Assembly (NCBI GenBank): GCA_002305445.1
Contig: DBRA01000039.1
Span: 771 to 15,812, forward strand
Length of the DNA: 15,042 bases
Direction: 5' to 3'
DNA from: Clostridiales bacterium UBA1380
Lineage (GTDB): Bacteria; Bacillota; Clostridia; Oscillospirales; CAG-272
Each line of letters starts with the position of its first letter. The stretch's first letter is position 1. Shown piece after piece: positions 1 through 6,668 of the stretch. The notes under the pieces were generated by a model. It was not told the origin of the DNA. It worked only from the letters and a program-made list of their open reading frames with translations, and ran no database searches. The position numbers were made by a program, and so were the translations under genes.

Positions 1-72
1 AACGCCGATATAATGGCGCGCCGCATCCGCAGCCTGCCGCCGGACGCCGAAATCGGCCGTCTTTGCCATTAA
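1..72 (+). CDS. V-type ATP synthase subunit A, C-terminal end (partial)
   Basis: Frame 1 is open from the window edge and ends in TAA at 70-72. Only 23 residues are visible. They include the stretch IRSLPPDAEIGRLCH, which resembles the 'LPVREKIGR' type of ending seen in V/A-type ATPase catalytic subunit A. The gene lies 38 bases upstream of an unmistakable subunit B, and the A-B gene order is standard in V-type ATPase operons. The call rests mostly on that neighbourhood, because the fragment itself is too short to be decisive. It would be the 3' end of the catalytic subunit of the cytoplasmic V1 head. Confidence 0.6.
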   Translation, partial: NADIMARRIRSLPPDAEIGRLCH

Positions 73-110
73 AATTATCATTTATACAGTTCTGAAGAGG
101 CATTTATCAT

Positions 111-1568
111 ATGCTCAACATCGAATATATAGGTTTATCCGAGATTTCGGGGCCGCTTGTCATCCTTGACGGCGTGCGCGGCGCGGGTTACGAGGAGCTT
201 GTATCGCTGTCGGGGCCGTTCGGCGAGCGGACCGGCCGCGTGATCGCGATCGAAGGCGACCGCGTCGTCATTCAGGTATTCGAGGGGACGGCCGGCATAT
301 CGCTGACCGACACGCGCACGCGCCTGTCCGGCGCGCCGATGATGATGGAGCTCGGCCCCGACATGCTCGGCCGCGTCTTCGACGGCGCGGGGCGCGTCGC
401 GGACGGGCTCGGCGAGATACGCGTCGAAGCGCGGGCGGACATCAACGGCAGCGCGATAAATCCGGTGCGCCGCGAGTATCCGCGCGACTTCATCGAGACG
501 GGCATAAGCGCGATCGACGTCTGCTCGACGCTGATACGCGGCCAGAAGCTGCCGATTTTCTCCGGCTCGGGGCTGCCGCACAACGCGCTCGCGGTTCAGA
601 TCGCGCGTCAGGCCGCGAAGCAGCGCTCCGGCGGCGGTAAAGCATCCGGCGGAAAGGATTCAAACGGCAAAACCGGCAACGGCACGTCTACCGTCGGCAG
701 CGACGGTTCAAATGCCGGCCAGACCGCCATCGTTTTCGCCGCGATGGGCGTCAAGGCGGACGTCGCCGACTATTTCCGCCGCTCGTTCGAGGAATCGGGC
801 GCGTCGAGCCGCGTCATGATGCTCTGCAACCTCGCGTCCGACCCGATAGTCGAGCGCATAGTCACGCCGCGCTGCGCGCTCACCGCCGCCGAGTACCTCG
901 CGTTCACGCTCGGCTACGACGTGCTCGTCATAATGACCGACATGACGAGCTACGCGGAGGCGCTGCGCGAGGTCAGCTCGTCGAAGGGCGAGATTCCGGG
1001 CAGGCGCGGATTCCCCGGCTACATGTATTCCGACCTCGCATCGATCTACGAGCGCGCCGGGCGCATCAAAGGCCGCCCCGGCTCTGTGACGCAGCTGCCG
1101 ATTCTGACGATGCCGAACGACGATATCACGCATCCGGTGCCGGATCTGACCGGCTACATCACCGAAGGGCAGATCGTGCTCGACCGCTCGCTCGAGCGCG
1201 CGGGCATATACCCGCCGGTGTCGGTGCTTGCGTCGCTGTCACGCCTGATGAAGGACGGCATCGGCGAAAAGTACACGCGCGCCGACCACGCGGCCGTGTC
1301 CGGCCAGCTTTATGCCGCGTGCGCCAAGGTGCAGGACGCGCGCTCTCTTGCGAGCGTCGTCGGCGAGAGCGAGCTGTCGGCCGTCGACCAGGCGTACCTG
1401 CGCTTCGGCGAAGCGTTCGAGCGTCGCTTCCTGTCGCAGCCGCGCGCCGAGAGCCGCACGATCGCGGAATCGCTCGACCTCGCGTGGGAGCTGCTCGCGC
1501 TGCTGCCCCGCTCCGAGCTCGACCGCATCGACCCGAAGCTCGTCGAGGAAAAGCTCGGCCGTCAGTAA
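111..1568 (+). CDS. atpB: V-type ATP synthase subunit B
   Basis: This is the non-catalytic B subunit of the V/A-type ATPase. It alternates with A in the hexameric head that couples ATP hydrolysis or synthesis to H+ or Na+ movement. The N-terminus (MLNIEYIGLSEISGPLVI) and the phrase VIQVFEGTAGI are classic B-subunit signatures. The region LPIFSGSGLPHNALAVQIARQA (about residues 147-168) is the degenerate P-loop of B subunits (GSGLPHN instead of GxxxxGKT). AIVFAAMGV, the MTDMTSYAEALREVS segment and PGYMYSDLASIYERAGR complete the family pattern. At 485 residues it is slightly longer than the usual 455-470, owing to a Gly/Ser/Lys-rich insertion at residues ~170-204. The start ATG is preceded by GAAGAGG (94-100). 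A terminator follows directly, so the D subunit expected next in many operons is absent here. The alternative name is ntpB. Confidence 0.97.
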   Translation: MLNIEYIGLSEISGPLVILDGVRGAGYEELVSLSGPFGERTGRVIAIEGDRVVIQVFEGTAGISLTDTRTRLSGAPMMMELGPDMLGRVFDGAGRVADGLGEIRVEARADINGSAINPVRREYPRDFIETGISAIDVCSTLIRGQKLPIFSGSGLPHNALAVQIARQAAKQRSGGGKASGGKDSNGKTGNGTSTVGSDGSNAGQTAIVFAAMGVKADVADYFRRSFEESGASSRVMMLCNLASDPIVERIVTPRCALTAAEYLAFTLGYDVLVIMTDMTSYAEALREVSSSKGEIPGRRGFPGYMYSDLASIYERAGRIKGRPGSVTQLPILTMPNDDITHPVPDLTGYITEGQIVLDRSLERAGIYPPVSVLASLSRLMKDGIGEKYTRADHAAVSGQLYAACAKVQDARSLASVVGESELSAVDQAYLRFGEAFERRFLSQPRAESRTIAESLDLAWELLALLPRSELDRIDPKLVEEKLGRQ

Positions 1569-1573
1569 GGATA

Positions 1574-1606
1574 AAGCCGGCGGGCACATGTCCGCTGGCT
1601 TCTTTT
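1574..1606 (+). terminator. Intrinsic terminator after the V-ATPase genes
   Basis: An 11-base stem (1574-1584 with 1591-1601, containing G-T pairs) closes a CACATG loop and runs into TCTTTTAT. It begins six bases after the stop codon of subunit B and ends the operon. Confidence 0.75.
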
Positions 1607-1618
1607 ATATCCGAAATA

Positions 1619-1662
1619 TTAACAATAAGTTAACACAAGCGCGGCGCCGGTTATGTTATCAT
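1619..1662 (+). promoter_or_regulatory. Weak promoter region and short inverted repeat before the CotH-like gene
   Basis: An inverted repeat TTAAC-5-GTTAA spans 1619-1633. A TTAACA at 1630-1635 followed 16 bases later by TATGTT (1652-1657) is a possible sigma-A promoter, with TATCAT (1657-1662) as an alternative -10. The region lies between a terminator and the next gene, so a promoter is expected here, but no box is close to consensus. Confidence 0.3.
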
Positions 1663-1707
1663 ATACATGCTAATAAATGGAATCGTTTCATTATCGGGAG
1701 ACATGAC

Positions 1708-3192
1708 ATGCTTAAACGTATCACGGCGGCGATTACCGCCGCAATTTTCGTTTTATCCGCCGCCTCCTGTTCCACAAACGGTAAATTCGACATCACGCCG
1801 AACCCCGAGCGCGAAAACATCGAAGAATCCGTCAAAACCAGCAAGGCCGTCACAGCCGCTTCGGCAAAGCAGGCGGCCGTCGCATCGGAGGCGCTCTCCG
1901 CCGCCGGCGCAATCGCCGCGTCCGAAGCGAAAGACGCAGTTGAAGCCAAGGCCGCGTCCTCTTCCGGAAAGGCAAAAACGGCTTCGGATAATTTCGTATG
2001 CGACAAAGTCGTTTTCGATAAAAACGCGCCGAAAGACCTTCCCGCCATATACATAGTCCTCGCCAATAACAAAAAGATCTCCTCGATAGAGAAGGAGGAG
2101 TACACGCGCGCGACGATCGCGCTCGACGGCCGCGGCTTCTTTGACGACCTCGGGCCGAGCGCCGCCAACATCAAGGGTCGCGGCAACTACTCGTGGGGCA
2201 ACCCGAAAAAGCCGTACAACATCAAATTTGACGAAAAGACGCCGCTGTGCGGCATCGGCGCGGCGAAGAAGTGGGCGCTCGTCGCCAACTACGCCGACAA
2301 GACGCTGTTGCGCAACTACATAACGTACAACCTCGCCGCCGACGTCGGGATGAAGTACGCGCCCGAGTGCGCGATGGTTAACCTGTACATAAACGGCGAA
2401 TACGTAGGCGAGTATCTGCTTGTCGAGCGCGTCGAGTTCAACAAGGAGCGCATCGACATGGACACCGAGGACGGCGCGGTTCTTTTCGAGATCGAGAATG
2501 CGGACCGCCACTCCAAGCAGTGCGACGACTGCATCGAGACAAACCGCGGCGTTCACATGGTAATCAAGGAGCCCGAACGGAAGGATATCGGCGACAAAGA
2601 GTTCGAGAAGCTTAAAAAGCAGGTCCGCGTCAAGGTGCAGGCTATGGAGGACTCGCTTTCGAAGGGCCGCTCCGAGTGGCAGAAGTACATCGACGTCGAC
2701 TCGTTCGTCCTGTGGTACATCGTGCAGGAGTTCGCGAAGAACTTCGACTCGATCTTTGTGACGAGCGTCTACGCATACCTCGACGAGGACGGCAAGTTCG
2801 TCATGGGCCCTGTGTGGGACTTCGGCGAGGGCTGCTACGGCAACCAGGACATCGCGACGTGCCTGTCGCCCAAGGGGCTTTATATAGCTGACGCGCCGTT
2901 TTATCAGCGTCTCTTCCGCGGCAACGACGATTTCGCCTCGCTTGTCCGCAAGAAATGGGCCGAGCTGCGCAAATCCGGCGTGATCGACTCCGTCATCGAA
3001 AACATCGACGAAGCAGTCGAGAACACCGCCGAGTCGACCGCGAAGAACTTCAGGAAGTGGAAGAGCGCGCTGAAAGACGGGCTGCGTTCGAAATACTTCT
3101 GCGACACATACGAGGATGAGATCAAGTACGTGAAAAAGTGGATCACCGACCGCATCGCTTACCTCGACAAGACGTGGGGCTATTCGTCCTGA
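1708..3192 (+). CDS. CotH-family (kinase-fold) lipoprotein
   Basis: The protein has 494 residues. The reading frame is open upstream through the end of atpB, but this ATG has GGGAG at 1696-1700 and begins a signal peptide ending in LSAASC, so Cys21 is the likely lipidated residue and the protein sits on the outer face of the membrane. Residues ~40-95 form an Ala/Ser/Lys-rich linker. The CotH domain covers ~110-490: IKGRGNYSWGNPKKPYNIKF (about 155-173), KKWALVANYADKTLLRNYITYNLA (187-210), VNLYINGEYVGEYLLVERVE (224-243) and GPVWDFGEG (367-375). CotH of Bacillus is a secreted-protein kinase acting in spore coat assembly, and many clostridial relatives are surface proteins of unknown substrate. 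The usual WDxD metal-binding motif reads WDFG here, so kinase activity is uncertain. It is probably co-transcribed with the two genes downstream. Confidence 0.88.
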   Translation: MLKRITAAITAAIFVLSAASCSTNGKFDITPNPERENIEESVKTSKAVTAASAKQAAVASEALSAAGAIAASEAKDAVEAKAASSSGKAKTASDNFVCDKVVFDKNAPKDLPAIYIVLANNKKISSIEKEEYTRATIALDGRGFFDDLGPSAANIKGRGNYSWGNPKKPYNIKFDEKTPLCGIGAAKKWALVANYADKTLLRNYITYNLAADVGMKYAPECAMVNLYINGEYVGEYLLVERVEFNKERIDMDTEDGAVLFEIENADRHSKQCDDCIETNRGVHMVIKEPERKDIGDKEFEKLKKQVRVKVQAMEDSLSKGRSEWQKYIDVDSFVLWYIVQEFAKNFDSIFVTSVYAYLDEDGKFVMGPVWDFGEGCYGNQDIATCLSPKGLYIADAPFYQRLFRGNDDFASLVRKKWAELRKSGVIDSVIENIDEAVENTAESTAKNFRKWKSALKDGLRSKYFCDTYEDEIKYVKKWITDRIAYLDKTWGYSS

Positions 3193-3246
3193 CGCACCGT
3201 CGGCACGATTCAAGGCAACAGAAATCCTTTAAAGAAGGCGATTTAT

Positions 3247-3903
3247 TTGGCTGACGGCAGTTACAGATTATTAGACCTCGACACATATTACCGGCGCGGC
3301 GTATACCGTCACTTCACCGAGGACTGCAAATGCTCGACCTCGATGACGGCGCGCATCGACGTGACCGGTCTGTACGAATACTCGAAGCGGACGGACACGA
3401 AGTTCTACATCAACTTTCTGTATCTTCTCTCGAAGGCGCTGAACTCGCGCGACGACTACCGCATGGTGTACCGCTGGCGTACAAACGACATCGCCGTCTA
3501 CGACAAGGTGAACCCGATACAGTATATCTTTCACGACGACACGGAGACGTGCACGCCCGTCTACACCGAATACTTCGAGGATTACGGCAGATTCTACGCC
3601 GCCTGTGCCGCCGACATAGAGCGGGCGAAGCAGACGCGCGAATACATGCTCGACAGCGAAAACCATCCGAACTGGTTCGACGCGTCGTACATCCCGTGGC
3701 TGTCATACGATTCGCTCAACATTGAGCTGCCCGACGGCTACCTGCACTTTATGCCGATAGTCAACTGGGGCCGCTTCCGCATCGAGGACGGCCGGCGCAT
3801 GATGCCGCTGACCGTCCGGCTCAATCACGCCATAGCCGACGGCTATCTTGTGGCAAAGGTATATTCGCTTCTTGAGAAAGAAATGGAGCGTTTCATAATA
3901 TGA
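3247..3903 (+). CDS. CatA-type chloramphenicol acetyltransferase family protein
   Basis: The protein has 218 residues, the normal CatA length. The start is TTG, supported by AAGAAGG at 3232-3238 with an 8-base spacer; no in-frame ATG lies near the expected N-terminus. The family layout is followed throughout: FYINFLYLLSKALNS early on, then YIPWLSYDSLNIELP (about 148-162, matching the IPWxSF region with the oxyanion serine), then PLTVRLNHAIADGY (187-200), which matches the catalytic HHxxxDG motif. His194 and Asp198 of HxxxD are kept, while the first His is Asn. CatA enzymes transfer acetyl from acetyl-CoA to chloramphenicol. Many chromosomal relatives have no proven resistance role, so the substrate is open. 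It overlaps the next gene by ATGA, and 54 bases separate it from the CotH-like gene. Confidence 0.88.
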   Translation: MADGSYRLLDLDTYYRRGVYRHFTEDCKCSTSMTARIDVTGLYEYSKRTDTKFYINFLYLLSKALNSRDDYRMVYRWRTNDIAVYDKVNPIQYIFHDDTETCTPVYTEYFEDYGRFYAACAADIERAKQTREYMLDSENHPNWFDASYIPWLSYDSLNIELPDGYLHFMPIVNWGRFRIEDGRRMMPLTVRLNHAIADGYLVAKVYSLLEKEMERFII

Positions 3904-4409
3904 TCGACGCAATCGTATATACATCGAACACGGGCTTTACGGCCGAGTACGCCGGCATGCTCGGAAAGAATACGGGCCTCCCCGTTTATTCGCTCGACGA
4001 GGCGAAGAAAAAGCTGCCGCAGCGCAGCGCGGTAATCTACCTCGGCTGGCTCATGGCAAGCAATGTCAAGGGGTATAAAGAGGCGGCGAAGCTGTACGAC
4101 GTCAAAGCCGTCTGCGGCGTGGGCATGGGCGGAAACGGCTCGCAGCTTGCGGAAGTGGCGAAAGCGAACGCGCTGCCCGCCGATATGCCGCTGTTCACGC
4201 TGCAGGGCGGGTTCGACATGAACAGGCTGCACGGTATGAACAAGCTCTTAATGAAGATGATGAAGGCGATGCTCGGCGGCAGGCTCGAGAAAAAATCAGA
4301 CCGCACCCCGGAAGACGACGCGATGCTCGACATGCTGAAAAACAACACGAGCTACGTGTCGGAGAAGAACCTCGCGCCGGTGCTCGACTGGTACGGCAAA
4401 AACAAGTAG
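3900..4409 (+). CDS. Flavodoxin-like protein
   Basis: The protein has 169 residues. The N-terminus MIDAIVYTSNTGFTAEYAGML is a short beta strand followed by TSNTGFT, the FMN phosphate-binding loop pattern (T/S-x-T-G-x-T) of flavodoxins. SAVIYLGWLMASNVKGY and VCGVGMGG fit the second and third strand-loop units. The length matches single-domain flavodoxin / HemG-like proteins. The C-terminal third is basic and helical (MNKLLMKMMKAMLGGRLEKKS) and ends with a WYG segment. The start ATG overlaps the stop of the acetyltransferase gene (ATGA), which indicates translational coupling. It likely binds FMN and works as a small cytoplasmic electron carrier or reductase; its partner is unknown. Confidence 0.8.
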   Translation: MIDAIVYTSNTGFTAEYAGMLGKNTGLPVYSLDEAKKKLPQRSAVIYLGWLMASNVKGYKEAAKLYDVKAVCGVGMGGNGSQLAEVAKANALPADMPLFTLQGGFDMNRLHGMNKLLMKMMKAMLGGRLEKKSDRTPEDDAMLDMLKNNTSYVSEKNLAPVLDWYGKNK

Positions 4410-4457
4410 CGCGGCAGCGGCGGAGCGTTCGGCAAACGCCCTCCCGGATAAATGAAT

Positions 4458-4502
4458 AAACCGCGTCCTCCGGCTTTGCGGCCGGTCGGGCGCGGTTTTT
4501 TT
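4458..4502 (+). terminator. Strong intrinsic terminator after the flavodoxin-like gene
   Basis: The outer stem AAACCGCG (4458-4465) pairs with CGCGGTTT (4491-4498), and an inner stem CCGGC/GCCGG (4470-4474, 4481-4485) extends it. The T7 run is at 4496-4502. A second, weaker hairpin (4503-4508 with 4517-4522) with T6 at 4528-4533 follows as a possible backup. Confidence 0.85.
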
Positions 4503-4533
4503 GCCGCATCGGCGAGTGCGGCGGCGGTTTTTT

Positions 4534-4712
4534 GTGTTTGATAAGCTTGTCCCGACGCGACAGCTTAAATTGCTGTCTGTTTACATATGCGTATATCAAC
4601 CTGTCAGCGCGCAATATCCCGATACGGCGGCGAAACCGGCTCCGCTTCCTCCGCACCCGTGACGCGATATAGCGCCGCACTTTTAAAATAAAAGTCGATA
4701 TTTTTCGCTTTC
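4534..4712. other. Gene-free stretch between terminator and ferredoxin control region
   Basis: No convincing gene is seen on either strand. A short inverted repeat GACAGC-7-GCTGTC lies at 4559-4577. The region becomes AT-rich from about 4680 towards the ferredoxin gene. Confidence 0.5.
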
Positions 4713-4726
4713 GTTGTTATAACAAC
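4713..4726. promoter_or_regulatory. Perfect 14-bp palindrome (GTTGTTATAACAAC), candidate operator
   Basis: GTTGTTATAACAAC equals its own reverse complement and lies 70 bases upstream of the ferredoxin start. Candidate -10 hexamers (TATCAT at 4749-4754 and 4754-4759) follow it, so the palindrome would sit at or just upstream of the -35 position. The half-site TTGTTA recalls Rex and CRP/FNR-type sites, but those normally have a spacer between half-sites and this one has none. Confidence 0.5.
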
Positions 4727-4796
4727 ATACTTTCGCGCCGGATTATTGTATCATATCATCAGAAAGTTAAACGACAATAAACCGGAGGGTTAAACA

Positions 4797-5534
4797 ATGA
4801 AAAGAAAGATAATAAACATCGACGAAGAGAAGTGCAACGGCTGCGGAGCCTGCGCCGCGGCGTGCCACGAGGGAGCCATCGGCATGGTGGACGGCAAGGC
4901 GAAGCTGCTGCGCGACGACTACTGCGACGGCCTCGGCGACTGCCTGCCCGCCTGCCCGACAGGCGCCATCACGTTCACCGAGCGCGAAGCCGCCGCCTAC
5001 GACGAGGCCGCGGTAATGGCGGCGAAGGCAAAGAAGGAAAGCGAAGCCGCCGCGAAGACCGCAAGCGACAAAAAGCCCGCCGCACTGCCCTGCGGCTGCC
5101 CCGGCACACACTCGAAAGCCATAAAGCGCAGCGAGGAAACCGTCGGCGCGAGCGAAAGCGCGGAGCGTCCGAGCCGCCTTTCCCAGTGGCCGGTACAGAT
5201 CAAGCTCGTGCCCGTCAACGCGCCGTATTTCGACGGCGCGAAGCTGCTCATCGCCGCCGACTGCACGGCGTACGCATACGCGAGCTTCCACGAGAGGTTC
5301 ATCAAAGGGCATATCACGCTTGTGGGCTGCCCGAAGCTGGACGCCGTCGACTATTCGGCGAAGCTGACCGAGATCATAAAGAACAACGACATAAAGAGCG
5401 TCACCGTCGTGCGCATGGAGGTTCCCTGCTGCGGCGGGCTCGAACAGGCGGCGAAAAACGCGCTGCTCGCGAGCGGCAAGTTCATACCGTGGCAGGTCGT
5501 CACGATCTCGACCGACGGCAGAATCCTCGATTGA
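4797..5534 (+). CDS. Iron-sulfur (ferredoxin-type) protein with C-terminal Cys domain
   Basis: The protein has 245 residues. The ATG is preceded by GGAGGG (4784-4789) with a 7-base spacer. The first cluster site is CNGCGACAAAC (Cys13, 16, 19, 23), a full CxxCxxCxxxC. The second reads Cys43-x5-Cys49-x3-Cys53-Pro: leucine 46 replaces the middle cysteine, so it may hold a 3Fe-4S or an unusual 4Fe-4S cluster. An Ala/Lys-rich helical linker (about 64-95) leads to CGCPG (99-103), and the C-terminal domain has further cysteines at 156, 178 and 211-212 (VPCCGG). This combination is familiar from clostridial '4Fe-4S binding proteins' of unknown partner, cytoplasmic and presumably electron-carrying. 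The gene is monocistronic, with its own terminator and an upstream palindrome. Confidence 0.88.
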   Translation: MKRKIINIDEEKCNGCGACAAACHEGAIGMVDGKAKLLRDDYCDGLGDCLPACPTGAITFTEREAAAYDEAAVMAAKAKKESEAAAKTASDKKPAALPCGCPGTHSKAIKRSEETVGASESAERPSRLSQWPVQIKLVPVNAPYFDGAKLLIAADCTAYAYASFHERFIKGHITLVGCPKLDAVDYSAKLTEIIKNNDIKSVTVVRMEVPCCGGLEQAAKNALLASGKFIPWQVVTISTDGRILD

Positions 5535-5585
5535 GGGGTGTCCGCGCGGTCAAACCGCGGATATCGGAAGAGTCATATTAATTAT

Positions 5586-5616
5586 AAAAAGCGGAAGCAT
5601 CGGCTTCCGCTTTTTT
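5586..5616 (+). terminator. Intrinsic terminator after the ferredoxin gene
   Basis: AAGCGGAAG (5589-5597) pairs with CTTCCGCTT (5604-5612) around a CATCGG loop, followed by T6. A-run and T-run flank both sides, so it could also act on minus-strand transcripts. Confidence 0.9.
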
Positions 5617-5749
5617 GCCGCGAGGCACAGCGAGCGTCAGGGGAGCATGCGGTAGCGTTTGCCCGTTTATTTTAACGGTCGCGCTCCGCTATATCGGTAT
5701 GGCGGCAGGTTGCGCTGTTTTTCGCTGTTTTGCCGCTGCTCTGTTTTTG

Positions 5750-6400
5750 TTATTCCGTCGCCGCGCCGTCCGGCGCCCTGACAACGGCGATATACGCGTA
5801 GCAGGTGTGCGGCGGATTGCTGTACTCCGCGTGGCAGTAATATTCGATTTCGACATGGATATCCGGGCTCTGGATATACCCGTTCGCCTTTGCCGCGTCC
5901 CGCAGCGGCGCGAAGAACTCATACAGCTCCGCCCTCTCCCTGCCGAGCAGCGCCGCCGCGTTCCTTCCGTCGCCCCTGACGCGAAGCCACAGCCCGCCCG
6001 GCTGCGTGAACGTCTCGTACCGTTCGTCCTGATCGGTGGTAAATGTCTCGTTTGCGAACATCAGCCCGTTCGGCCTGTCGGGGCAGTTGTAGTTGATCGA
6101 GATCGCGGCGCTCCAGTCAGGGTTGATCTTCTCCCTCATCGGGACGCACTCGACAAGCCGCTGAAACCGCTCAAGCGTCGCGCCGATGTCGGACTCGTCC
6201 GTGTTGTTGGCGGCATAGTCGACGCAGCCCGTCCATATGACGTCCGCGCGCCGGACAAGCTCGAACCCGACGCCACTGTAATAAAGCGTCTCGACCGGCT
6301 CCTCGATCCGGCATGATATCATCGCGGCATCCGATGCGCCGTCGTTCTCCGGCGAACGGCTCCCCGCCGCGGTGTTCGTCTTTTCCTCCCGTACGCTCAT
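5750..6400 (-). CDS. GyrI-like / AraC effector-binding-domain protein
   Basis: The protein has 216 residues. The ATG has AAAGGA at a 7-base spacing (6408-6413) on the minus strand. Residues 1-35 are a polar, variable tail. The rest fits the GyrI-like small-molecule-binding fold: a first strand RADVIWTGCVDYAA, then a helix ATLERFQRLVECV, then ISINYNCP, then GLWLRVRGD followed by ALLGRERAELYEFFAPLRDAAKANGY, and a last strand pair HVEIEYYC...CYAYIAVV. There is no helix-turn-helix, so it is a free-standing effector-binding protein rather than a complete AraC or MerR regulator. Family members bind hydrophobic or cationic small molecules, and some modulate gyrase or hydrolyse toxins; its ligand is unknown. 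It is transcribed divergently from the CxC protein gene, and a strong promoter lies about 100 bases upstream. Confidence 0.6.
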   Translation of the reverse strand: MSVREEKTNTAAGSRSPENDGASDAAMISCRIEEPVETLYYSGVGFELVRRADVIWTGCVDYAANNTDESDIGATLERFQRLVECVPMREKINPDWSAAISINYNCPDRPNGLMFANETFTTDQDERYETFTQPGGLWLRVRGDGRNAAALLGRERAELYEFFAPLRDAAKANGYIQSPDIHVEIEYYCHAEYSNPPHTCYAYIAVVRAPDGAATE

Positions 6401-6431
6401 AATGATGTCCTTTCTTTAAAACAGATAATAT

Positions 6432-6455
6432 GGCTGCGGGTAAACTCCCGCGGCC
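6432..6455 (-). other. Hairpin in the 5' leader of the GyrI-like gene
   Basis: GCGGG (6436-6440) pairs with CCCGC (6447-6451) around a 6-base loop, and outer GGC/GCC pairs extend the stem past a one-base bulge on each side. It lies in the ~97-base untranslated leader. No T run follows, so it is not a terminator. Its function, if any, is unknown. Confidence 0.35.
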
Positions 6456-6503
6456 GCCGGTCAGGATACGCTTTGCTAACAGGTGTGCCTTTTATTACCA
6501 GAA

Positions 6504-6532
6504 ATCATATCATAAATACAACAGGCTGTCAA
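6504..6532 (-). promoter_or_regulatory. Strong sigma-A promoter for the GyrI-like gene
   Basis: On the minus strand, TTGACA (6527-6532) is followed by exactly 17 bases and TATGAT (6504-6509). This is almost consensus. Transcription would start near 6497 and give a leader of about 97 bases. Confidence 0.85.
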
Positions 6533-6560
6533 GACGAACGCTTTCACGCGCAGCGCTTCA

Positions 6561-6601
6561 ACCGTCCGACGGTTTATTTCCGCGCATGCATATGGTATAA
6601 T
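6561..6601 (+). promoter_or_regulatory. Extended -10 promoter with overlapping palindrome for the CxC gene
   Basis: TGGTATAAT (6593-6601) is a perfect extended -10. The weak -35 TTTATT (6573-6578) is 17 bases upstream, as is common for extended -10 promoters. A perfect inverted repeat, ACCGTC-C-GACGGT (6561-6573), touches the -35 and is well placed for an operator. The ATG inside this -10 (6600) therefore cannot be the translation start of the gene downstream. Confidence 0.7.
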
Positions 6602-6668
6602 GAATCGATCAAAAAATACCGCCGATCGGGCGGAATCTGATATTATATCATGCGAAAGGGTGACTACC

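Noticed and set aside
1312..1707. In-frame extension of the CotH-like gene back into subunit B
   Set aside because: It overlaps atpB in another frame, is Arg/Ser-rich shadow sequence and crosses the terminator; the ATG at 1708 has a ribosome site and a signal peptide.
1753..3213. Long minus-strand open frame opposite the CotH-like gene
   Set aside because: It is a mirror of a GC-rich gene with strong family evidence on the plus strand; the translation has shadow-like composition and no ribosome site.
5615..6316. Plus-strand open frame opposite the GyrI-like gene
   Set aside because: The minus-strand gene has a near-consensus promoter and a good ribosome site; the plus translation is Arg/Val-rich shadow.
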